A stretch of DNA of 64,000 nt from Rahnella victoriana (GTDB taxonomy: Bacteria; Pseudomonadota; Gammaproteobacteria; Enterobacterales; Enterobacteriaceae). The translations under genes were made by a program, and so were the position numbers. Below, one piece after another: positions 57,591-64,000 of this stretch (positions are counted from its first letter, which is position 1; each line of letters begins with the position of its first letter). The notes under the pieces are model-generated. The model was not told where the DNA came from and made no database searches. It saw only the letters and a program-made list of their open reading frames with translations. The stretch covers positions 62,001 through 126,000 of the forward strand of contig NZ_SJOJ01000009.1 of assembly GCF_004330295.1 (NCBI RefSeq). Reading direction: 5' to 3'.

Positions 57591-59075
57591 ATGAGAACTC
57601 ACCATCTTGCCGCTATTGACCTCGGCGCTTCCAGCGGCCGGGTGATGCTGGCGACGTTTACCCGTCAGGATCCCGATCCGGCAGCGACGCTGACATTGCA
57701 GGAAATCCATCGTTTTCCCAACAACCTGATCCGCGTTGACGGTCACGACACCTGGGATCTCGATGCGCTGGAAAAACACATCCTTGAGGGGCTGAATCGC
57801 CTCGATGCTTCCGGTGTTCCGCTTGACGGTATCGGCATTGATACCTGGGGTGTGGATTACGTATTGCTTGAGGAACAGGGTCAGCGTGTCGGTTTGCCGG
57901 TCGCTTACCGTGACAGCCGTACCGACGGCGTGATGGCACGGATGGCGCAGCAATGTAGCCGCGAGACGCTGTATCAGAAAACCGGCATTCAGTTCATGCC
58001 CTTCAACACCCTTTACCAGTTGCGTGCGCTGAGCGAACAGCAGCCCGACATCGTCAGCAAAGCCGCACACATGCTGATGATCCCGGATTATTTCCTCTAT
58101 CGCCTCACCGGCAAAATGAACTGGGAATACACCAACGCCAGCACCACGCAGATGCTTAATCTCGCCACCGGCGACTGGGATGAGGATTTGCTGAAACTGG
58201 CAGGCGTTCCGCGTCACTGGCTGCAAAAACCAACGCTGCCCGGCAATTCGCCCGGACAGTGGAAAAGCCCGCGCGGACGCAGCGTGCCGGTATTCAGCGT
58301 CGCGACACACGACACCGCCAGCGCGGTGGTGGCCGCCCCGCTCACCAGCTCCCGCAGCGCCTATCTCAGCTCCGGCACCTGGTCCCTGATGGGCATCGAA
58401 AGCCCGAAAGCCTTCAACCATGCGCAGGCACTGCACGACAACATCACTAACGAAGGCGGCATTAACGGCAGCTATCGGGTATTGAGAAATATCATGGGGT
58501 TGTGGCTGTTCCAGCGGGTGTGCCGCGAACTGAATATTCAGGATCTGCCGTCACTGATCACGCTGGCGAAAAACGTCACGCCGTTCACCTATCTGATTAA
58601 CCCGAACGAAGACCGCTTTATTAATCCGCCGTCGATGGTGGATGCCATTCGCGATGCCTGCCGTCAGGCGGGCGATCCGGTGCCGGAGTCTCAGGCTGAA
58701 CTGGCACGCTGCATTTTCGACAGCCTCGCCATGTTGTATCGCAAAATCGCCTTACAACTGGCTGATTTACAAGGCATGCCGCTGGAAGACATTCACATCG
58801 TCGGCGGCGGCAGCCAGAACCAGTTCCTGAACCAGCTTTGTGCCGATGTCTGTCAGGTCAGCGTCAGCGCCGGTCCGGTTGAGGCTTCGACGCTGGGCAA
58901 TATCGGTTGCCAGCTGATGGCGCTGAACGCCGTCAAAGATACCGCTGAATTTCGTCGCATCGTTGCCACGAATTTCGAGCAACGCCACTACATTCCCCGT
59001 AATCACACGGATTTTGCTATTCACTGGCGCCGTTTTCAGGCGCTGTGTCACGCCAATGAGGAGCTCGCAGTATGA
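57591..59075 (+). CDS. rhaB: L-rhamnulokinase RhaB
   Basis: The 494-residue FGGY-type sugar kinase phosphorylates L-rhamnulose. It has [13 protein letters not shown] (phosphate loop), [24 protein letters not shown] and a C-terminal [22 protein letters not shown] lies 9 bases before ATG 57591, preferred over ATG 57582. It is 4 bases overlapped with rhaA (ATGA), indicating coupling. Confidence 0.96.
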   Translation: MRTHHLAAIDLGASSGRVMLATFTRQDPDPAATLTLQEIHRFPNNLIRVDGHDTWDLDALEKHILEGLNRLDASGVPLDGIGIDTWGVDYVLLEEQGQRVGLPVAYRDSRTDGVMARMAQQCSRETLYQKTGIQFMPFNTLYQLRALSEQQPDIVSKAAHMLMIPDYFLYRLTGKMNWEYTNASTTQMLNLATGDWDEDLLKLAGVPRHWLQKPTLPGNSPGQWKSPRGRSVPVFSVATHDTASAVVAAPLTSSRSAYLSSGTWSLMGIESPKAFNHAQALHDNITNEGGINGSYRVLRNIMGLWLFQRVCRELNIQDLPSLITLAKNVTPFTYLINPNEDRFINPPSMVDAIRDACRQAGDPVPESQAELARCIFDSLAMLYRKIALQLADLQGMPLEDIHIVGGGSQNQFLNQLCADVCQVSVSAGPVEASTLGNIGCQLMALNAVKDTAEFRRIVATNFEQRHYIPRNHTDFAIHWRRFQALCHANEELAV

Positions 59076-60328
59076 CTTCATCTATCGATCAAGCATGGAC
59101 ACTTGCCAAAGAACGCTTTGCACAGCTGGGCATTGATGCCGAAGCAGCAATCAAACAACTCGATACCCTGCCCGTATCCATTCATTGCTGGCAGGGGGAT
59201 GATGTCGCGGGCTTCGAAAACCCTGAAGGCGGCCTGACCGGCGGTATTCAGGCGACCGGTAACTATCCCGGCAAAGCGCGAAATGCACAGCAACTGCGTG
59301 CCGATTTAGAACTGGCGATCTCCATGATACCCGGCCCTAACCGTCTGAACCTGCACGCGATTTATCTGGAATCCGATACGCCTGTTGCCCGTAATGAAAT
59401 TGAACCTAAGCATTTCACCGGCTGGGTAGACTGGGCGAAGAAAAACAAACTGGGTCTGGATTTCAACCCGTCCTGCTTCTCACACCCGATGAGTGCCGAC
59501 GGCTTCACGCTGTCTCACGCCAACCCGGAAATCCGTCAGTTCTGGATCGAACACTGCCAGGCAAGCCGTCGTGTTTCTGCCTCGTTTGGCCGCGCATTAG
59601 GCACACCGTCCGTCATGAATATCTGGGTACCAGATGGCATGAAAGACGTCACCGTGGATCGTCTGGCACCGCGTCAGCGTCTGCTGAGTGCACTGGATGA
59701 AGTGATTTCTGAAAAATTTGATCTCTCTGAACATATCGATGCCGTTGAAAGCAAACTGTTCGGTATCGGTTCCGAAAGCTACACCGTCGGCTCTAACGAA
59801 TTCTATCTCGGCTATGCCGCCAGCCGTGGCACCGCGCTGTGCCTCGACGCCGGTCACTTCCACCCGACCGAAGTTATCTCCGACAAAATCTCCGCCGCGA
59901 TGTTGTATGTACCGCGCCTGTTGCTTCACGTCAGCCGTCCGGTGCGCTGGGACAGCGATCACGTCGTGCTGCTGGACGACGAAACACAAGCCATCGCCAG
60001 CGAAATCGTTCGCCATGATCTGTTCAACCGCGTGCATATCGGTCTGGATTTCTTCGATGCTTCGATCAACCGCATCGCGGCCTGGGTTATCGGTACCCGC
60101 AACATGAAAAAAGCCCTGCTGAAAGCCCTGCTGGAACCGACTGATTTACTGAAAAAACTGGAAGCGGAAGGCGATTACACCGCACGTCTGGCGCTGCTGG
60201 AAGAACAAAAATCCCTGCCATGGCAGGCCGTGTGGGACATGTATTGCCAGCGCCACGATGTACCGGTGGGGGGGCAGTGGCTGGATACCGTCCGTCATTA
60301 CGAAACCAGCGTGCTGGCAAAACGTTAA
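59072..60328 (+). CDS. rhaA: L-rhamnose isomerase RhaA
   Basis: This 418-residue TIM-barrel enzyme converts L-rhamnose to L-rhamnulose with Mn2+. It begins with [20 protein letters not shown] and has metal-binding regions [21 protein letters not shown] and [15 protein letters not shown]. coli RhaA has 419 residues. Start overlaps rhaB stop by 4 bases. Confidence 0.97.
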   Translation: MTSSIDQAWTLAKERFAQLGIDAEAAIKQLDTLPVSIHCWQGDDVAGFENPEGGLTGGIQATGNYPGKARNAQQLRADLELAISMIPGPNRLNLHAIYLESDTPVARNEIEPKHFTGWVDWAKKNKLGLDFNPSCFSHPMSADGFTLSHANPEIRQFWIEHCQASRRVSASFGRALGTPSVMNIWVPDGMKDVTVDRLAPRQRLLSALDEVISEKFDLSEHIDAVESKLFGIGSESYTVGSNEFYLGYAASRGTALCLDAGHFHPTEVISDKISAAMLYVPRLLLHVSRPVRWDSDHVVLLDDETQAIASEIVRHDLFNRVHIGLDFFDASINRIAAWVIGTRNMKKALLKALLEPTDLLKKLEAEGDYTARLALLEEQKSLPWQAVWDMYCQRHDVPVGGQWLDTVRHYETSVLAKR

Positions 60329-60380
60329 TTGCCGCTGAACACCACAGAAACGCATTCACCTTATTCGCAGGAAAGAACCG

Positions 60381-61205
60381 ATGAAAACATTATTTAGCTC
60401 GTGGTTTGTACAAGGCATGGTCAAAGCGACCACCGATATGTGGCTGAAAGGCTGGGATGAGCGCAACGGCGGCAACGTCAGCATGCGTTTGTTACCGGAA
60501 GACGTTGCCCCTTATAAGAACGATTTTTACGCCCAGCCGCGTCAGGTTGAACTGACACAGCATGCGCCTGATCTGGCCAACGAATACTTCATCGTGACCG
60601 GTTCCGGTAAGTTTTTCCGTAACGTGCAACTGGCTCCGTCTGAAGCGCTGACCGTTATCCAGCTCGATGACAAAGGCGCCAGCTATAAAATTCTGTGGGG
60701 CCTGACAGCGGGCGGCTTACCGACCTCAGAACTGGCCTCGCATCTGCAATCTCATGCCGTGCGTAAACGTGTTACAAACGGTCAGGATCGCGTGATCATG
60801 CACTGCCATGCCACCAACCTGATCGCACTGACGTATGTGCTGGAACTCGACAGCGCCAAAATCACCCGCAAGTTGTGGGAATGCAGCACCGAATGTCTGG
60901 TGGTCTTCCCGGACGGCGTGGGCATTGTGCCGTGGATGGTGCCGGGCACCGACGGCATTGGTGCCGCCACGTCCGACCGTATGCAACATCACAGCCTGGT
61001 GCTGTGGGCATTCCACGGTATCTTCGGCTGCGGCCCGACACTGGATGACGCCTTTGGCCTGATCGACACCGCTGAAAAATCGGCGGAAATTCTGGTGAAA
61101 GTGATCTCGATGGGTGGCATGAAACAAACCATTCAGACTGATGAACTGATTGCTCTCGGCAAACGTTTTGACGTCACGCCTTTCGAGGCCGCGTTGAAAG
61201 CCTGA
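60381..61205 (+). CDS. rhaD: Rhamnulose-1-phosphate aldolase RhaD
   Basis: The 274-residue class II aldolase splits L-rhamnulose 1-phosphate into dihydroxyacetone phosphate and L-lactaldehyde. It has the zinc-binding MHCHATNL and [16 protein letters not shown]. It equals E. coli RhaD in length. It follows rhaA by 52 bases. Confidence 0.97.
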   Translation: MKTLFSSWFVQGMVKATTDMWLKGWDERNGGNVSMRLLPEDVAPYKNDFYAQPRQVELTQHAPDLANEYFIVTGSGKFFRNVQLAPSEALTVIQLDDKGASYKILWGLTAGGLPTSELASHLQSHAVRKRVTNGQDRVIMHCHATNLIALTYVLELDSAKITRKLWECSTECLVVFPDGVGIVPWMVPGTDGIGAATSDRMQHHSLVLWAFHGIFGCGPTLDDAFGLIDTAEKSAEILVKVISMGGMKQTIQTDELIALGKRFDVTPFEAALKA

Positions 61206-61236
61206 TCCGGCATTTAATGCTCCAGACCACATAAAT

Positions 61237-61272
61237 CCTGCACGGGGAACAGGGGATGTTTCCCGTAGCAGG
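61237..61272 (+). other. Stable hairpin between rhaD and fucO
   Basis: CCTGC at 61237-61241, then ACGGGGAACA, loop GGGGA, TGTTTCCCGT, a bulged A, and GCAGG at 61268-61272: a 15-bp stem. No T-tract follows. It may protect the rhaBAD mRNA 3' end or set lower fucO expression. Confidence 0.7.
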
Positions 61273-61341
61273 AAATGGCAAAGACCACGGAGCAGCGCAC
61301 AACAGAACACCTATTTTACTTACTCTGTAGAGGGAATTTTT

Positions 61342-62490
61342 ATGAGTTTCATGTTGGCACTACCTAAAATCAGCCTTCACGGCCAGGGCGCAATCGAAGA
61401 TATGGTGGCGATGCTGGCGACCAAACGCCACGGCAAAGCCCTTATCGTCACCGACGGCCAGTTAATCGAACTGGGTCTGCTCGACAGTTTATTCTCCGCA
61501 ATGAAACAAGCCGCACTGCCTTACGCCGTTTACGGTGGCGTCGTGCCGAACCCGACCTCCGCCCATGTGGATGAAGGCTTCCGTCTGTATCAGGAAAACC
61601 ACTGCGATTATCTGATCGCCTTCGGTGGCGGCAGCCCGATTGATACGGCGAAAGGCATCAAAATTCTGACCGCCAATCCGGGTCCAGCCACACGGTATTC
61701 CGGTGTCGGCAAAGTCACTCAGCCGGGTGTCTTCCTGGTGGCGATTAACACCACCGCAGGCACCGCAGCAGAACTCACCAGTAATGCGGTTATCATCGAC
61801 AGTCAGCGTCAGGTGAAAGAAGTGATCATCGACGCCAATCTGATCCCGGATATCGCCGTTGACGATCCGTCAATTATGCTCAAGATCCCGGCCAGCGTGA
61901 CTGCGGCGACCGGCATGGATGCGCTGACCCACGCCATCGAAGCCTATGTTTCCGTCGGCGCACATCCGCTGACCGATCCGACGGCGCTCGCGGCGATTTC
62001 CACGATCACGCAATGGTTGCCGAAAGCCGTCGATCATGGCGACGATATCGAAGCCCGCGAGAAAATGGCGCAGGGGCAATATCTGGCAGGCATGGCATTT
62101 AACAGCGCCGGTTTGGGGCTGGTTCACGCACTGGCGCATCAGCCGGGCGCGACACACAACCTGCCGCACGGCGTCTGTAATGCGATTTTGCTGCCGGTTG
62201 TTGAAGAATTTAACCGCTCATCCGCACCTGCTCGTTTCGCCGATATCGCCCGCGCAATGGGCGTGCACACGCAAGGTATCAGTGAAACGCAGGCCAGCAT
62301 GGCGGCCATCGACGCTATCCGCACCTTATCCACCCGCGTGGGAATTCCTTCCGGTTTCAAAGAACTGGGCATTTCAGAAGCGGATATCGAAGGCTGGCTG
62401 GACAAAGCGCTGGCTGACCCGTGTGCGCCTTGCAACCCGCGCACCGCAACCCGCGAAGAAGTGCGTGAGCTGTATCTGAAAGCAATGTAG
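61342..62490 (+). CDS. fucO: Lactaldehyde reductase FucO
   Basis: The 382-residue iron-dependent alcohol dehydrogenase reduces L-lactaldehyde to L-1,2-propanediol. It has the NAD loop AFGGGSPIDTAKG and iron-binding ALAHQPGATHNLPHG with histidines. AGGGA lies before the ATG. In E. coli fucO is in the fucose locus; here it is downstream of rhaD, so it is wired to rhamnose. Confidence 0.93.
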   Translation: MSFMLALPKISLHGQGAIEDMVAMLATKRHGKALIVTDGQLIELGLLDSLFSAMKQAALPYAVYGGVVPNPTSAHVDEGFRLYQENHCDYLIAFGGGSPIDTAKGIKILTANPGPATRYSGVGKVTQPGVFLVAINTTAGTAAELTSNAVIIDSQRQVKEVIIDANLIPDIAVDDPSIMLKIPASVTAATGMDALTHAIEAYVSVGAHPLTDPTALAAISTITQWLPKAVDHGDDIEAREKMAQGQYLAGMAFNSAGLGLVHALAHQPGATHNLPHGVCNAILLPVVEEFNRSSAPARFADIARAMGVHTQGISETQASMAAIDAIRTLSTRVGIPSGFKELGISEADIEGWLDKALADPCAPCNPRTATREEVRELYLKAM

Positions 62491-62536
62491 TTTCTAGTGT
62501 CTGCCTCTGTGAAGGGGAAGAAAAAGGTGTAATTTC

Positions 62537-62652
62537 TTTACTCCTCCCCCTGCGAAGGGGGAGGTTGGGAGGGGGTTTAGCAGGCAACTTCAGATTCAAC
62601 GCTGCCATTAATACCCCACCCCAGCCCTCCCCTTCGCAGGGGTGGGAGTAAA
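62537..62652. repeat. Paired REP-like inverted repeats between fucO and rhaM
   Basis: A 40-base left arm (62537-62576) and a 40-base right arm (62613-62652) are inverted with 33 of 40 identity, separated by 36 bases. Each arm contains its own GC-rich hairpin, e.g. CCTCCCCC-TGCGAA-GGGGGAGG. This resembles a BIME-like pair of REP hairpins. Confidence 0.75.
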
Positions 62653-62669
62653 TCTAACCGGAGAAAAAC

Positions 62670-62984
62670 ATGATCCGTAAATCCTTCGTGATGCAGGTCA
62701 ACGCGAATGCACACGACGAATATCAGCGTCGTCATTCGCCAATCTGGCCGGAACTGGCGGAAACCCTGAAAGCCCACGGCGCACATCACTACAGCATTTT
62801 TCTGGATGAAAAACGCAATCTGCTGTTTGGCTATGTGGAAATTGAATCAGAAGAAAGATGGAATGCCGTGGCGAAAACGGAAGTCTGCCAGAAATGGTGG
62901 AAGCATATGGCAGACGTGATGCCTGCCAATGCCGATAACAGCCCGGTGAGTAACGATCTTAAACCGGTCTTTTACCTCGATTAA
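62670..62984 (+). CDS. rhaM: L-rhamnose mutarotase RhaM
   Basis: This 104-residue dimeric protein interconverts alpha- and beta-L-rhamnopyranose. It has [22 protein letters not shown] and [21 protein letters not shown], the catalytic histidine region, and [12 protein letters not shown]. It equals E. coli RhaM in length. CGGAG precedes the ATG by about 7 bases. It overlaps the convergent ygiQ end by 26 bases. Confidence 0.95.
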   Translation: MIRKSFVMQVNANAHDEYQRRHSPIWPELAETLKAHGAHHYSIFLDEKRNLLFGYVEIESEERWNAVAKTEVCQKWWKHMADVMPANADNSPVSNDLKPVFYLD

Positions 62985-64000
62985 CCCGCTGACCGGCGGG
63001 TTTTCCTTTTCCGCTTCCGGCTGTCGGATTTTGCGCTTTTGAAGCGGTAAAACGCGTGGCTGCCGGTTTCGCTTTGCCCGAACGAGACGGGGCAAACTTC
63101 GGATCAAAACCGTCCGGCGGCACCAGACAATCAGGCCGGATGCCAATCAGACGGCGCATGCCCATTGCGGTCAGCGCCTCGCGGATCACCGGCCAGTTGA
63201 CCGGATCGTGATAGCGCAGCAGCGCCTTATGCAACCGGCGCTGGCGATCCCCTTTCGGCACCACCACGTCTTCGCTTTTGTAATCCACTTTGCCAAGCGG
63301 ATTCTTGCCGCTGTAATACATCGTGGTGGCGCTGGCGAGCGGTGACGGATAGAAGTTTTGCACCTGATCCAGGCGGAAACGGTTTTTCTTCAGCCACAGC
63401 GCCAGATTGATCATATCTTCCGTTCGCGTCCCCGGATGCGCAGAAATGAAGTAAGGGATCAGATACTGCTCTTTTCCGGCCTGTTTGGAATAACTGTCAA
63501 ACAGCTCTTTGAACCGGTAATAGCTACCCATCCCCGGCTTCATCATTTTCGACAGCGGTCCGGTTTCGGTATGTTCCGGTGCGATCTTCAGATAGCCGCC
63601 GACATGATGCTCCGCCAGCTCTTTGATATAACGCGGGTCTTCCACTGCCAGATCGTAACGCACTCCGGAGGCGATGAGGATTTTCTTGATGCCTTTCAGG
63701 CTGCGGGTGCGGCGGTACAGGTTGATCGTGGGTTCATGGTTTGTGTCCATGTGCGTGCAGATTTCAGGATACACACAGGACGCGCGGCGACAGCTTTGTT
63801 CCGCTTTCGGCGACTGACAGCGCAGCATGTACATGTTGGCGGTCGGGCCACCCAGATCGGAAATCACACCGGTGAATCCCGGCACGCTGTCGCGGATCTC
63901 TTCAATTTCGCGGACAATCGATGCTTCAGAGCGGCTCTGAATGATCCGCCCTTCATGTTCCGTGATCGAACAAAATGCACAGCCGCCGTAACAGCCACGC
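62959..64000 (-). CDS. ygiQ: Radical SAM protein YgiQ, C-terminal part
   Basis: The gene runs off the right edge; 347 codons are visible. The first in-frame residues at the edge are [20 protein letters not shown], with the CxxxCxxC iron-sulfur cluster motif. Further motifs are [31 protein letters not shown] and [10 protein letters not shown]. The C-terminus is Lys/Arg-rich and disordered (about the last 50 residues). YgiQ is a UPF0313 member of unknown function. The ATG/GTG of an ORF starting near 63885 is not the true start. Confidence 0.92.
   Translation of the reverse strand, partial: RGCYGGCAFCSITEHEGRIIQSRSEASIVREIEEIRDSVPGFTGVISDLGGPTANMYMLRCQSPKAEQSCRRASCVYPEICTHMDTNHEPTINLYRRTRSLKGIKKILIASGVRYDLAVEDPRYIKELAEHHVGGYLKIAPEHTETGPLSKMMKPGMGSYYRFKELFDSYSKQAGKEQYLIPYFISAHPGTRTEDMINLALWLKKNRFRLDQVQNFYPSPLASATTMYYSGKNPLGKVDYKSEDVVVPKGDRQRRLHKALLRYHDPVNWPVIREALTAMGMRRLIGIRPDCLVPPDGFDPKFAPSRSGKAKPAATRFTASKAQNPTAGSGKGKPAGQRVNRGKRPV
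62983..63006 (+). terminator. rhaM terminator inside the ygiQ 3' end
   Basis: AACCCGC (62983-62989), loop TGACCG, GCGGGTT (62996-63002), followed by TTCC. It lies in the tail coding sequence of ygiQ on the other strand. Confidence 0.65.

Overview
The window is a piece of an enterobacterial chromosome. It is almost completely colinear, in inverted orientation, with the part of the Escherichia coli K-12 map that runs through the numbering origin: mog, tal, yaaJ, yaaA, the thr operon, lasT, yjjY, arcA, creA, rob, gpmB, yjjX, trpR, slt, ettA, nadR, radA, serB, smp, deoDBAC, yjjV, yjjU, ytjA, osmY, prfC, rimI, holD, rsmC, three leucine tRNAs and yjjZ. Several E. coli genes are missing (creBCD, yjjG, lplA, yjjW/yjjI) and others are present in their place. 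The base composition, an ERIC element and the accessory set (rcsA next to slt, a ChiA-type chitinase, a DUF3300/DUF2950 pair, a rhamnose locus beside ygiQ) suggest a non-E. coli member of Enterobacterales, probably Yersiniaceae such as Rahnella. The genus is inference.

Layout. 1-8.8 kb: mog (partial), transaldolase, an alanine/sodium symporter, yaaA, then thrLABC with its leader peptide, attenuator and promoter. 8.9-16.2 kb: lasT, the small gene yjjY, arcA with an FNR-type site, creA, rob, gpmB, yjjX, trpR with a Trp operator, and slt. 16.8-20.6 kb: an inserted P-type cation ATPase and rcsA. 20.7-31.1 kb: ettA, an inserted LysR/oxidoreductase pair, an inserted DUF3300/DUF2950 operon, then nadR-radA-serB. 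31.1-37 kb: an ERIC element, smp, and the deo operon with a CRP/CytR/DeoR-type control region. 37-47.8 kb: yjjV, yjjU, a frameshifted ytjA, osmY, a large chitinase, prfC, and a hipBA pair occupying the usual yjjG site. 47.4-52.4 kb: rimI-holD, rsmC, an aldo/keto reductase with a divergent LysR regulator, three tRNA-Leu(CAG), and yjjZ under a Fur-type box. 52.7-64 kb: a GGDEF protein, the full L-rhamnose locus (rhaT, rhaR, rhaS, rhaBAD, fucO, rhaM) and the start-truncated ygiQ.

How it works together. The rhamnose block is a self-contained catabolic module: RhaT imports, RhaM converts anomers, RhaA/B/D produce dihydroxyacetone phosphate and L-lactaldehyde, and FucO reduces lactaldehyde. The rhaT and rhaBAD promoters carry the same CRP - RhaS half-site - 17 bp - RhaS half-site - TACACT layout with base-for-base identical spacing. 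The deo operon salvages deoxynucleosides, and thrLABC makes threonine under attenuation.

The most unusual signal lies upstream of hipBA (about 47.20-47.37 kb): half-sites TTACA and TGTAA alternate exactly every 15 bp for roughly 170 bp, giving a ladder of equally spaced palindromes that fills the gap between hipB and rimI. It looks like an extended operator array for HipB and resembles no operator layout I know for this family.
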